DNA of 13,668 nucleotides from Actinomycetes bacterium (GTDB lineage: Bacteria; Actinomycetota; Acidimicrobiia; Acidimicrobiales; RAAP-2). The translations under genes were made by a program, and so were the position numbers. The stretch lies in the NCBI GenBank assembly GCA_021791615.1, contig JAJYWG010000027.1:1-13668 (forward strand). Direction: 5' to 3'. This document shows, piece after piece, positions 6,670 through 13,667 of this stretch. The notes under the pieces are model-generated. The model made no database searches. It was not told where the DNA came from and saw nothing but the letters and a program-made list of their open reading frames with translations. The stretch's first letter is position 1, and each line of letters opens with the position of its first letter.

Positions 6670-7551
6670 TCACATCGCCACCGGCCAGAGCACGGCTGCC
6701 CGCTCCCCCCGCCCGATCTGACGGGCCACCTCCTGCTGGACGAGGGTGAGGTCCTCAGGGTGGGTGACCCCGATGCACCGGTCCTCGACGGAGATCACGT
6801 CGAATCGGGTCGGCAGCTCGCCGACCACGGTGCCCTCGGCCAGCGCCTGACCGACGACCTGGGGTAACAGCACCTCAACGTCCCGGTCGCTCGCATCCGC
6901 CGACGCCATCGCCGAGCCGAGGAGGTCGAGCATCTCGGTGCCGAAGCCCCACAGGTTCATCGACACGAGTACGTCGCCGTCGATCTCGGCCGGCTCGGTG
7001 CCATCGCCGGAGAGGAAGCGCCCGTCTGCAGTCGGCTGCACCAGGTTGCGCTCGACGAGCGACCGCAGTGCGCCCGTATCGTCTACCTCACAGATGCCTC
7101 TCGACACCGGCGATTGACCGATCACGGCATTCCGGAGGCGGTACGCCACGAGCGAATTGGGCCGCCCGTGACCTCGGAGGCGCTCAGCCAGCCGGGTGAG
7201 CCCGTTCACTCCGTAGCAGTCGTCGGCGTTGGCGACACCGAAAGCCGCGCCTTCACGAAGGTGTCCGGCAGCGGCCAGTACGGCGTGCACGGTCCCGAGC
7301 GGTCGTGTCTGGACTGCGAAGCGCACGTCGATCCACTCCGGCCAAGTCCGCTCGACGTGGTAGCGGATCGCGGGACCGGTTGCTGGCCCGACGACCAGCA
7401 CGAGGGTGGAGAACCCGGCTCGGATGGCGTCAGCGGCGAGCAGGTCGATGACCGCTTCGCCGCCCACTCCGATCGGGGCCAGAGGTTTGACGCCTCCGTA
7501 GCGCCGGGCGCGCCCGGCGGCCAGGACGACCAGCACCGCGTCGGATCCCAT
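6670..7551 (-). CDS. Sugar-nucleotidyltransferase-like protein (NTP_transferase family)
   Basis: Predicted enzyme of the nucleotidyl-sugar pyrophosphorylase fold, joining an NTP to a sugar phosphate or similar group. It has 293 residues. The N-terminal nucleotide-binding loop is LAAGRARRYGGVKPL at 10-24, the substrate-pocket motif QTRPLGTVHAV is at 81-91, and the metal-binding segment is NADDCYG at 108-114. The C-terminal half lacks an obvious left-handed beta-helix acyltransferase domain. It starts at ATG 7549-7551, five bases after the ketosynthase stop and without a good ribosome-binding site, so translational coupling is likely. The sugar and nucleotide specificity cannot be inferred. Its place between a ketosynthase and a metal exporter is unusual. 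Confidence 0.8.
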   Translation of the reverse strand: MGSDAVLVVLAAGRARRYGGVKPLAPIGVGGEAVIDLLAADAIRAGFSTLVLVVGPATGPAIRYHVERTWPEWIDVRFAVQTRPLGTVHAVLAAAGHLREGAAFGVANADDCYGVNGLTRLAERLRGHGRPNSLVAYRLRNAVIGQSPVSRGICEVDDTGALRSLVERNLVQPTADGRFLSGDGTEPAEIDGDVLVSMNLWGFGTEMLDLLGSAMASADASDRDVEVLLPQVVGQALAEGTVVGELPTRFDVISVEDRCIGVTHPEDLTLVQQEVARQIGRGERAAVLWPVAM

Positions 7552-7556
7552 CGCGT

Positions 7557-8483
7557 TCAGTCCCCCCAGCGCAGGACGGCACTGGCCCAGGTCATCCCTC
7601 CTCCGAAACCGGTGAGGAGCAGGCGAGAGCCGGCAGTGATCCGACCGTCGCCGAGGCCGTCGTAGAGGGCCAGGGGGATCGAAGCCGAAGAGGTGTTCCC
7701 GTACCGGTCGATAACGACCACCGTACGCTCCTCGGGGATCTCAAGGCGCTGGCAGGCTGCCTGGATGATGCGGAGGTTGGCCTGGTGCGGAACGAGGACA
7801 TCCACGTCGGATGCATCAAGGCCGGCATCGTCGAGCGCTCGTGCAGCCGACTCGACCACGACGCGCACGGCCTTGCGAAAGATCTCCTTGCCGTCCATCG
7901 TGAGATAGCCACCGTGGTCGCACTTGAGGAGGTGGCGAAGCGAGCCATCGGCATTGAGGTTCCAGCTCAGCAGGTTGCCCGGTCCATCGACGGGTTCGAG
8001 CACGACTGCGCCCGCACCGTCTCCCACCAGCACCGCCATGGAGCGGTCGTCCCAGTCGGTGATGCGGCTCAGCGTGTCGGCGCCGATCAGGAGGACCGGA
8101 CCGGCGCCGACGGCGATCAATCCGGCACCGACGACGAGCCCGTAGACGAACCCCGAGCACGCCGCGTTGACGTCGAACGCTCCACCGCTGACGCCCAAGG
8201 CGTCTTGAACCGTGGCCGCCGTTCCGGGCACCATCGCGTCTGGCGTGGTCGTGGCGAGCAGCACGACGTCCAGGTCGGATGGTGCCATGCCAGCGTGGTC
8301 GAGTGCTTGGCGTCCGGCGGCGATGGCGAGCCCCGAGGTCGTGCCCCCCACCCGGCGCTCGCGGATCCCGGTGCGCTCGGTGATCCAGGCGTCGCTCGTA
8401 TCGAGCCGGGCCGACAGGTCGTCGTTGGTCACGATCTTGTCCGGCACCGAGATGCCACAGCCACGAACCCTGATGCCGGCCAC
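7557..8483 (-). CDS. 3-oxoacyl-ACP synthase III (KAS III/FabH-like)
   Basis: Ketosynthase III-fold condensing enzyme of 308 residues, close to the usual 310-330. The Cys-His-Asn triad is clear: Cys109 in NAACSGF, His233 in PHQAN and Asn263 in YGNTSSAS. TGIRERR at 38-44 and GFGGGMTWAS at 292-301 are further FabH signatures. The family condenses an acyl-CoA primer with malonyl-ACP to start fatty-acid synthesis, but relatives such as NphT7 use malonyl-CoA or make other products. No acyl carrier protein or other FAS II gene is adjacent, so a specialised role beside the thiolase is plausible. The start is GTG 8481-8483. A GGAGG at 8493-8497 overlaps the end of the thiolase gene with 9-base spacing and supports this start. 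Confidence 0.9.
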   Translation of the reverse strand: MAGIRVRGCGISVPDKIVTNDDLSARLDTSDAWITERTGIRERRVGGTTSGLAIAAGRQALDHAGMAPSDLDVVLLATTTPDAMVPGTAATVQDALGVSGGAFDVNAACSGFVYGLVVGAGLIAVGAGPVLLIGADTLSRITDWDDRSMAVLVGDGAGAVVLEPVDGPGNLLSWNLNADGSLRHLLKCDHGGYLTMDGKEIFRKAVRVVVESAARALDDAGLDASDVDVLVPHQANLRIIQAACQRLEIPEERTVVVIDRYGNTSSASIPLALYDGLGDGRITAGSRLLLTGFGGGMTWASAVLRWGD

Positions 8484-8488
8484 CGTCG

Positions 8489-9676
8489 TCAGCCTCCGGC
8501 CATGACAGCGTGGATCCCCACGTAGGCGGCATCGCCCTCGATCACGCCACCCGTGTTCACCGCGACCCCGAGGTGCGCGCCGGCGACCTGGCGTGGCCCG
8601 GCCCGCTCTCGCAGTTGGGTCACGATCTCGATCACCTGGGCGATCCCCGTTGCGCCGAGCGGATGGCCTCTTCCGACCAGGCCGCCGCTCGGGTTCACTG
8701 CCGGACCTTTGCCCGAAAGCGAGGTCGCTCCGGTCGAGGTTGCCGGACCGGCGGCACCGTGCTCGAAGATCCCGAGCGACTCGAGTGCGTACAGCTCTTC
8801 GGCGCTCGTGGCATCGTGCAGCTCCACGATGTCGAATTCGTTCGGGCCGATGCCCATCTCCTCCCAGGCAGCAGCGGCCGTCCGAGCCAAGCGGTCGTGG
8901 TAGTCGATCTCACCGTTCCCAGAGCGTGCCACGGAACCGATGATACGTGGTGCACCAGGACCTGCTCTCCTCGGATCCGCCAGCACTATTGCAGCGCTGC
9001 CGTCGGTGAACGAGCTGCACATGAGGCGAGTGAGGACCCCGGCGACGCGGGGCGAGCCCAGGACTTCGTCGAGGGTCACCGATCGCTGTACTTGGGCCAA
9101 CGGGTTCATGGCGGCGTTGGAGCGGGCTTTCACGGCGGCGGCGGCCACCTGCTCGATCGTGCCGCCGCGCTCGTCCATGTACTGGCGAGCCCAGAAGTCG
9201 TTCAACTCCATGAGGATGCTGCCCGACGGGTTCCGTTCGGGCCGCGAGCGGGCGTGCATGTCTGCGCGGTAGTCGGCAGGGAGCCCATCTTCGATCCCGG
9301 CCAACGTGGCGGCCCGGTCGCCGGTCCACATCTTCTCGGTCCCGACGACGAGCACCGGGCCGCCCTCGGCTCGGGTGGCCATGACGCCGAGATGCAGCGC
9401 GGATGCCCCCCCGGCGCACGAGTTGTCGACGTTCACCACAGGGACGTCCCCCAGTCCGGCCTTTCGGAGCCACGATTGGCCGCGGACACATCCTTGGTCG
9501 CACAGGCGCCCGCCCATCGCGTTGCTGGCGACCACCAACGAGAGCTCGCTCGGCTCGATTCCGCTGTCTCGCAGTGCTTCGTGCACCGCCTGGTGCAGCA
9601 TCGCCTCGGGGGAGAGGTCACGACGGCTCATGTCGGTCATGCCGGTCCCGATGACGGCGACCGAGGCGTTGGTCAT
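8489..9676 (-). CDS. SCP2-type thiolase-like protein (acetyl-CoA acetyltransferase family)
   Basis: Thiolase-fold enzyme of 395 residues acting on acyl-CoAs, either cleaving 3-oxoacyl-CoA or condensing two acyl-CoAs. The nucleophile is Cys87 in VDNSCAGGAS. HDATSAEEL is at 288-296 and GRGHPLGATG at 336-345, with His339 in the latter. The near-C-terminal segment VNTGGVIEG replaces the usual second-cysteine motif, as in SCP-x/lipid-transfer thiolases. The start is ATG 9674-9676, preceded by AAAGGTG at good spacing; the open frame extends about 32 codons further but without family similarity. It is the first gene of the four-gene minus-strand operon. Many such thiolases have an adjacent DUF35 OB-fold partner, and none is present here. 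Confidence 0.88.
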   Translation of the reverse strand: MTNASVAVIGTGMTDMSRRDLSPEAMLHQAVHEALRDSGIEPSELSLVVASNAMGGRLCDQGCVRGQSWLRKAGLGDVPVVNVDNSCAGGASALHLGVMATRAEGGPVLVVGTEKMWTGDRAATLAGIEDGLPADYRADMHARSRPERNPSGSILMELNDFWARQYMDERGGTIEQVAAAAVKARSNAAMNPLAQVQRSVTLDEVLGSPRVAGVLTRLMCSSFTDGSAAIVLADPRRAGPGAPRIIGSVARSGNGEIDYHDRLARTAAAAWEEMGIGPNEFDIVELHDATSAEELYALESLGIFEHGAAGPATSTGATSLSGKGPAVNPSGGLVGRGHPLGATGIAQVIEIVTQLRERAGPRQVAGAHLGVAVNTGGVIEGDAAYVGIHAVMAGG

Positions 9677-10049
9677 TGCAGCACCTTTCTGGGGCAGGCT
9701 CCCGCCGGGGAGAGGAGAGATGCCCCATGGTGGGTCCGCGTTGCTCGCGGCGGCGCCGATGCCGGCGGACAACCGCCGTTCAGCGCTCCAGGCGTCAGTT
9801 GGTTCCCACTACTAGTATTACCACTGGTCGTACCTATAGTAATACCTCTGTATACTGGGAACATTGAAAAAATATTTCTCTCGGTAGGAACGCCGGTCAT
9901 CCCTGATCCCCGATCGGTCGCACCGGCGGCACGTGCCCATGCTAGCCAATGGTGGCACCGAGGGCGACTTCTTGGTGGCCCGCGTCCCGCAGCCGAGGTC
10001 GAGTTGGCGGCCGCCGACAGTGGTCAGCCGACAGGGCCAGCCGACACAG
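9677..10049. other. Gene-free upstream region of the thiolase operon
   Basis: These 373 bases separate the thiolase start from the thioesterase stop, both on the minus strand. I see no credible gene. The central part (about 9800-9890) is far more AT-rich than its surroundings and contains a large dyad described separately. A T/A-rich run, TTGAAAAAATATTTC, lies at 9864-9878. The rest is GC-rich and featureless to me. Confidence 0.6.
9802..9862. promoter_or_regulatory. Probable operator/promoter dyad upstream of the thiolase operon
   Basis: Two nested pairs of inverted 7-mers occur here. The outer pair is GTTCCCA (9802-9808) with TGGGAAC (9856-9862). The inner pair is GTATTAC (9815-9821) with GTAATAC (9839-9845). 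The spacers differ by four bases between arms, so the whole is imperfect. A smaller palindrome ACCACTGGT (9820-9828) and GTATAC (9850-9855) also fall inside. The AT-rich composition and position, 126 bases before the thiolase start, suggest control by a dimeric repressor such as a TetR-type protein; no such regulator is encoded in the window. I could not define a convincing -10/-35 pair. Confidence 0.45.
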
Positions 10050-10472
10050 TCAGGGGGCGACGGCGTCGACGACTGCGAGGGTGCAGCGGGCCCGGCACAC
10101 AGCCCGGCCGTCGTCGCCGACGAGGGCGATCTCCCAGACCTGGACGGTGCGCCCTTTACGGACCGGGGTTGCGGTGGCGGTCAGCACGCCCTCGCGCATC
10201 GGCCGCAGGTGGCTGGCGTTCAGCTCGATCCCCACCACGAGCTTCCCCGGGGGGACCGAGAGCGCCCCCCCGTAGCTGGCTGCTGATTCGGCCAGCAGGG
10301 CCGAGACCCCACCATGGAGGATCCCATAGGGCTGGTGGACCTTCCAGGTGACCGGCAGCCGGAGAACGACTCGATCAGGGGTGGCCTCGACCGTCTCGAT
10401 CCCGAGCACCGCGCCGACCGTACGCTCGCTCAGGGCATCAAAGTCGATCGGGCCGGGGGTCACGTCGTACAC
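10050..10472 (-). CDS. Hotdog-fold acyl-CoA thioesterase (PaaI/YdiI-MenI type)
   Basis: Small cytosolic thioesterase of 140 residues that hydrolyses acyl-CoA thioesters. The signature YGILHGGVSALLAESAAS spans 49-66, with Glu62 in the position of the catalytic glutamate of the YdiI/4-hydroxybenzoyl-CoA thioesterase group. VGIELNASHLRP at 80-91 is the second conserved strand. The length matches the family. The start is assigned to GTG 10470-10472; another in-frame GTG at 10461-10463 is possible and neither has a strong ribosome-binding site. It lies upstream of the thiolase operon in the same direction but separated by 373 bases, so it is probably a separate unit. The acyl substrate is unknown; a housekeeping CoA-release role is the likeliest inference. 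Confidence 0.87.
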   Translation of the reverse strand: MYDVTPGPIDFDALSERTVGAVLGIETVEATPDRVVLRLPVTWKVHQPYGILHGGVSALLAESAASYGGALSVPPGKLVVGIELNASHLRPMREGVLTATATPVRKGRTVQVWEIALVGDDGRAVCRARCTLAVVDAVAP

Positions 10473-10596
10473 CCAGGCGAGCCTACCGGCCGCCCGCCGA
10501 TCCGCCGGTCAACCCGCACGGCAGGTCACGGTCGGGCATCACTGGCACGTCACAGAATCGCACGCCTGACACGTCACCAGTCCGGGGCCCGCCTCC

Positions 10597-10634
10597 GTCC
10601 CCCCGGGTCCGTCGAGCGAGCGGCCGGGGGGGAC
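10597..10634 (-). terminator. GC-rich stem-loop after the beta-helix protein gene
   Basis: GTCCCCCCGG (10597-10606) pairs with 10624-10634, which is the reverse complement plus one extra G. The loop is 17 bases and can be shortened by an inner CCG/CGG pairing. It begins about ten bases beyond the stop codon of the minus-strand beta-helix gene. There is no T-run, so it is not a textbook intrinsic terminator, but hairpins without U-tracts are common at gene ends in high-GC actinobacteria. Confidence 0.45.
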
Positions 10635-10643
10635 GAGACCGGA

Positions 10644-13151
10644 TCAGGTCGGCTTGCCGGCCGGGCACCAGGCGTTCTGGGGCACGCCCTCGCACGGGTT
10701 GGGCATGGTGGGCAGTGTCGAGGGGATCGGCTGGGACACCGGAGCGCTCTTGGACGGGGTCGGGTACTTGTAGTCCGTCGATGTGCAGGTCTGCCCGAAG
10801 AAGGACGCGAAGCCGGTGTCGCACAGGACCTGGTTGATGAGCGAGGTGTGTGTGCCGAGCGTACCGCCGGTTGTGGAGGCCTTGCTGAGCGGGCCGCACG
10901 TCGCCTGCTTCTGCTCCAATGTCGGCTGGTCGCTCGAGGTCGCCGGGGTGCCGTTTGTGTTCACGTTGCCCACGAAGCAGTTCTGCGGCTCTGTGCCGAA
11001 GAAGGTGATCTGCCCGAAGTCCCCGTTGGAGGGGTTCCCGAAGAACCCGTCGTGGGTGTAGGTGTTGTCCACGAGCGCGTCTGCTTCGGGGTCGTACACA
11101 CAGGCTGTGAGGGCCAAGTGGCCACCTGAGCCTGTGCAGACTCCCGGACCGCCCGGCGAGGTGTCGGGGTAGGGGACGATCAAGGTGCCCCACGCGCCGT
11201 TTGTAGCGAAGGTGTTGTCCATCACCGTGTCGTGGGTCGCCCCCGACACGGTCATGCCGGTGCCGGTGGGCTGGGCCACGGCACCGAAGCCGGGTGCTGT
11301 GGGGTTGTTGTTGTTGTGGTCGTAGTTGTCCATGAACACCCAGCACGATGTGGTGTGGGTGAACGCGCTCACGCCTCCGTCAGGGCACGTGCCGTTCTGC
11401 GGTGGCGGCGGGTCACCCACGCTCTGGGTGTTGGTGTCGAATCCGTCCTCGTTGTTGTCGAACTGCGAGTGGTCGATCACGAAGATCCCTCCCGAGTTCG
11501 TCCCCGAGTAGCCGAGGGCGCTGTTCTCCATCCACGCGTTGTGGATCCAGGCGTCGCAGGCCTGCTGGCAGGCGCCCACGTACATGCCCGAGTCGTCGAA
11601 GTTGTTGGCGTAGATCTGGTCCCAGACACCGGGGCCAGCCGAGGTGGAGGCGAAGATGCCGTAGTTGCCGTAGGTCGTCTGACCTCCCACTGTGCCGTCG
11701 AACGTCGAGGTCGCAGTCAGGTAGCTGCCCGAGTAGCCGGCGAGGCCGATGGTGCCCGAGCCTTCCCCTCCGTTCCACCAGATCTCGTTGCCGCCGTTGC
11801 CCTTCACGTTCAAGAAGTTGCACACGGTGAGGTTCTGGATGGTGACGTTGTCGGCTTGCCACACCAAGATGCCGTTGCGTCCCACCTTCGAGCCTGTGAC
11901 TGTGGCGCCCAGCTCCTGGGCTGTGGGCTTGCTTGTGCACGCGGGCGTCCCGGGCTTGGTGCCGTCCACGATGGTCTTGCTGCGTGTCATGCCCCGGATG
12001 TGCAGGTCCGGGGTGGTGATTGTGACGCCGCCGTACCAGCCTTCGTTCTCCTGCGTCTTCGACGGCGGTGTCGCGAGTGTCGCGTTGGCTTTGTAGTCCC
12101 CGGGAGCGATGAGGATCCAATCACCGGGCTGCGCGGCGTTCACCGCTTTCTGGATTGTCTGGTACTGGCCCTCGTGGCCGTCGTATGTGCCGACCAGGAG
12201 CACCTGGCCTCCGGTGGTCGGCCCGACCATCGCCATGCCGACGATCGGCTTGTTGAGCGGCTTGCCGCCCATCGACCCGTAGAACTTGGCAGCGCCGAAG
12301 TTGAAGGTCCCGCCGTCGGCGGCCACGAGGGTGTAGCCACCGCCTGTCGGGGTGGCGGCCATGCCCACGATCGGCGCGTTGAGCGGCTTGCCGCCCATCG
12401 ACCCATAGAACTGTGCAGCACCGAACGAGAAGATCCCCCCGTCAGAGGCCACCTCCCAGTAGCCACTGCCTGTCGGGGTGGCGGCCATGCCCACGATCGG
12501 GGCGTTGAGCGGCTGGCCACCCATCGACCCCTGGAACGGCGCGTCCCCGAAGTTGAAGATCCCTCCGTCGCTCGCCACCTCCCAGTAGCCATTGCCGGTC
12601 GGGGTGGCGGCCATGCCGACCACCGGCTTGTTGAGCGGCTTGCCGCCCATCGAGCCGCGGAAGCCGGCGGCGCCAAAGCTGAAGATCCCACCATCGGCGG
12701 CCACCTCCCAGTAGCCCTGGCCTGTGGGCGTCGGAGCCATGCCCACGATGGGCGCGTTGAGCGGCCGGCCACCCATCGAGCCCTCGAACGGTGCTGTACC
12801 AAAGCTGAAGATCCCGCCGTCAGACGCCACTTCCCAGTACCCGTTGCTCGACGGCGTCGCGGCGCCGCCCACGACCGGCTTGTTGAGCGGCTGGCCGCCC
12901 ATCGAGCCGGCGAACTGGGCTGCCCCGAAGCTGAAGATCCCGCCGTCTGACGCGATCTCCCAGTAGCCGCCCGCCGACGGCTGGCGGAGGTTGGGCACCT
13001 CGATCGTCTTGGTCATCGCAGTGTTGGACCGCGCCGGTCCCGTGGCGCCTGCAGGTGATGGGGCCACCATGGCCGCGCTGGCGAGCGCACCGGCGAAGAG
13101 GGCGGCGGCCGCCCCCCGTCCGAAGCTGGTCCTGAGAGATCTGCGGGCCAT
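10644..13151 (-). CDS. Secreted repeat and parallel beta-helix protein
   Basis: Large exported protein of 835 residues. Residues 1-36 form a signal peptide: MARRSLRTSFGRG, then a hydrophobic Ala-rich stretch ending SPAGA. The RR pair does not fit the Tat consensus well, so Sec export is likelier. Residues 61-312 are six 42-residue repeats. Roughly 320-740 is rich in Asn, Gly, Asp and Thr and opens with YQTIQKAVNAAQPGDWILIA, the usual entry to a right-handed parallel beta-helix of the NosD/pectate-lyase kind. Several cysteines suggest disulfides. The C-terminus is Pro/Ser/Thr-rich, with no LPxTG anchor. The start ATG 13149-13151 follows a strong AAGGGGGG. The frame stays open upstream through the tRNA, which is not coding. 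Polysaccharide binding or cleavage, or adhesion, are guesses; no catalytic site could be assigned. Confidence 0.88.
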   Translation of the reverse strand: MARRSLRTSFGRGAAAALFAGALASAAMVAPSPAGATGPARSNTAMTKTIEVPNLRQPSAGGYWEIASDGGIFSFGAAQFAGSMGGQPLNKPVVGGAATPSSNGYWEVASDGGIFSFGTAPFEGSMGGRPLNAPIVGMAPTPTGQGYWEVAADGGIFSFGAAGFRGSMGGKPLNKPVVGMAATPTGNGYWEVASDGGIFNFGDAPFQGSMGGQPLNAPIVGMAATPTGSGYWEVASDGGIFSFGAAQFYGSMGGKPLNAPIVGMAATPTGGGYTLVAADGGTFNFGAAKFYGSMGGKPLNKPIVGMAMVGPTTGGQVLLVGTYDGHEGQYQTIQKAVNAAQPGDWILIAPGDYKANATLATPPSKTQENEGWYGGVTITTPDLHIRGMTRSKTIVDGTKPGTPACTSKPTAQELGATVTGSKVGRNGILVWQADNVTIQNLTVCNFLNVKGNGGNEIWWNGGEGSGTIGLAGYSGSYLTATSTFDGTVGGQTTYGNYGIFASTSAGPGVWDQIYANNFDDSGMYVGACQQACDAWIHNAWMENSALGYSGTNSGGIFVIDHSQFDNNEDGFDTNTQSVGDPPPPQNGTCPDGGVSAFTHTTSCWVFMDNYDHNNNNPTAPGFGAVAQPTGTGMTVSGATHDTVMDNTFATNGAWGTLIVPYPDTSPGGPGVCTGSGGHLALTACVYDPEADALVDNTYTHDGFFGNPSNGDFGQITFFGTEPQNCFVGNVNTNGTPATSSDQPTLEQKQATCGPLSKASTTGGTLGTHTSLINQVLCDTGFASFFGQTCTSTDYKYPTPSKSAPVSQPIPSTLPTMPNPCEGVPQNAWCPAGKPT
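12216..12971 (-). repeat. Six tandem 126-bp (42-residue) coding repeats
   Basis: The consensus starts GYWEVASDGGIFSFGAA and continues F-x-GSMGG-x-PLN-x-P-(I/V)-VGMAATPTG. The copies follow without gaps, and the DNA phrase ATCGACCC recurs exactly 126 bases apart (12271, 12397). Copy 1 (nearest the N-terminus) ends GGAATPSS, and copy 6 is the most diverged (YTLVAADGGTFNFG). The Trp/Asp/Gly pattern suggests short beta blades or solenoid turns. This motif is common in actinobacterial secreted proteins, and I read it as a surface-exposed binding module. Confidence 0.92.
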
Positions 13152-13414
13152 GGTCCCCCCTTGGGCTCGGTCCGCTCGGCAGCGGCCGGGTTGTGGTTGT
13201 GCTGGGCCCGTCCAGTCCAGCGGACGTGCGGGCAAAGTTCGCGGGGGCAACTTAGTCCACGAGCCAACCGGCTGCATGTCGCCTGCTCGCGGGATTCTGG
13301 ACTCCACAGGTGCGCGGTTTGCAATGCGCGGGTGCCAGTCAGCGGCGGGTGCCGCCATCTCCGCGTACCCTGGCGGTCGCGCTCGTCGCCGACGCCGTCG
13401 CCGACGCGTGCACG

Positions 13415-13490
13415 GGGGCTGTAGCTCAGTGGTCAGAGCAGGGGACTCATAATCCCTCGGTCGCAGGTTCGATCCCTGCCAGCCCCACCA
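13415..13490 (+). tRNA. tRNA with CAT anticodon, probably elongator tRNA-Met
   Basis: A complete 76-base cloverleaf with encoded CCA. The acceptor GGGGCTG pairs with CAGCCCC, the D stem is GCTC/GAGC, and the anticodon stem GGGGA/TCCCT encloses loop CTCATAA with anticodon CAT at 13448-13450. The variable loop is CGGTC, and the T arm is GCAGG-TTCGATC-CCTGC. The fully paired first acceptor base argues against initiator tRNA. Elongator Met is favoured, but a CAT-anticodon tRNA-Ile read after lysidine modification cannot be excluded from sequence alone. It lies divergent from the beta-helix gene. Confidence 0.95.
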
Positions 13491-13496
13491 GGAGGT

Positions 13497-13529
13497 CTTC
13501 ACGTTTTACGTGGGACCCACTTCACGTTT
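13497..13529. repeat. 10-bp direct repeat just downstream of the tRNA
   Basis: CTTCACGTTT occurs at 13497-13506 and again at 13520-13529, flanking the small palindrome GTGGGACCCAC (13510-13520). It begins seven bases after the tRNA CCA. Integrase arm sites or a processing signal are possible, but there is no integrase gene in view. Confidence 0.4.
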
Positions 13530-13558
13530 CGAGCTGTCGTCATCGTGCCATAGGGGTG

Positions 13559-13581
13559 TGACGCGCCTATCTGGCGGGTCA
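13559..13581. other. Stem-loop downstream of the tRNA
   Basis: TGACGCGCC pairs with GGCGGGTCA across the five-base loop TATCT with a single mismatch. It could end the tRNA transcript, although no T-run follows. Confidence 0.35.
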
Positions 13582-13632
13582 TATCCGCTCAGCGTTGTCA
13601 CGGCCGTCGACCGGGCGTGCGCGAGCCCCGGT

Positions 13633-13667
13633 CGCCGTAGTGCATCCAGGCGTGGCCGACTACGGCG
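13633..13667. other. Stem-loop at the right edge
   Basis: A perfect 9-bp inverted repeat, CGCCGTAGT and ACTACGGCG, encloses a 17-base loop that itself contains CCA/TGG. It may belong to whatever lies beyond the window, and its role is unknown. Confidence 0.35.

Noticed and set aside
9677..9772. Upstream extension of the thiolase start to 9772
   Set aside because: The extra 32 residues have no thiolase similarity, and the ATG at 9676 has a properly spaced AAAGGTG.
8510..10351. 613-codon plus-strand open frame across the thiolase gene
   Set aside because: It is the antisense shadow of conserved minus-strand genes in high-GC DNA. Composition is dominated by Arg, Gly, Pro and Ala, with no recognisable domain.
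11232..12950. 572-codon plus-strand open frame with repeats such as VERLAAHRP
   Set aside because: The periodicity is inherited from the six 126-bp repeats of the minus-strand secreted protein. That protein has a signal peptide, a ribosome-binding site and a recognisable fold.
13152..13502. N-terminal extension of the beta-helix protein upstream to 13502
   Set aside because: It would read through the tRNA gene in antisense. A clear signal peptide and AAGGGGGG ribosome-binding site mark the start at 13151.
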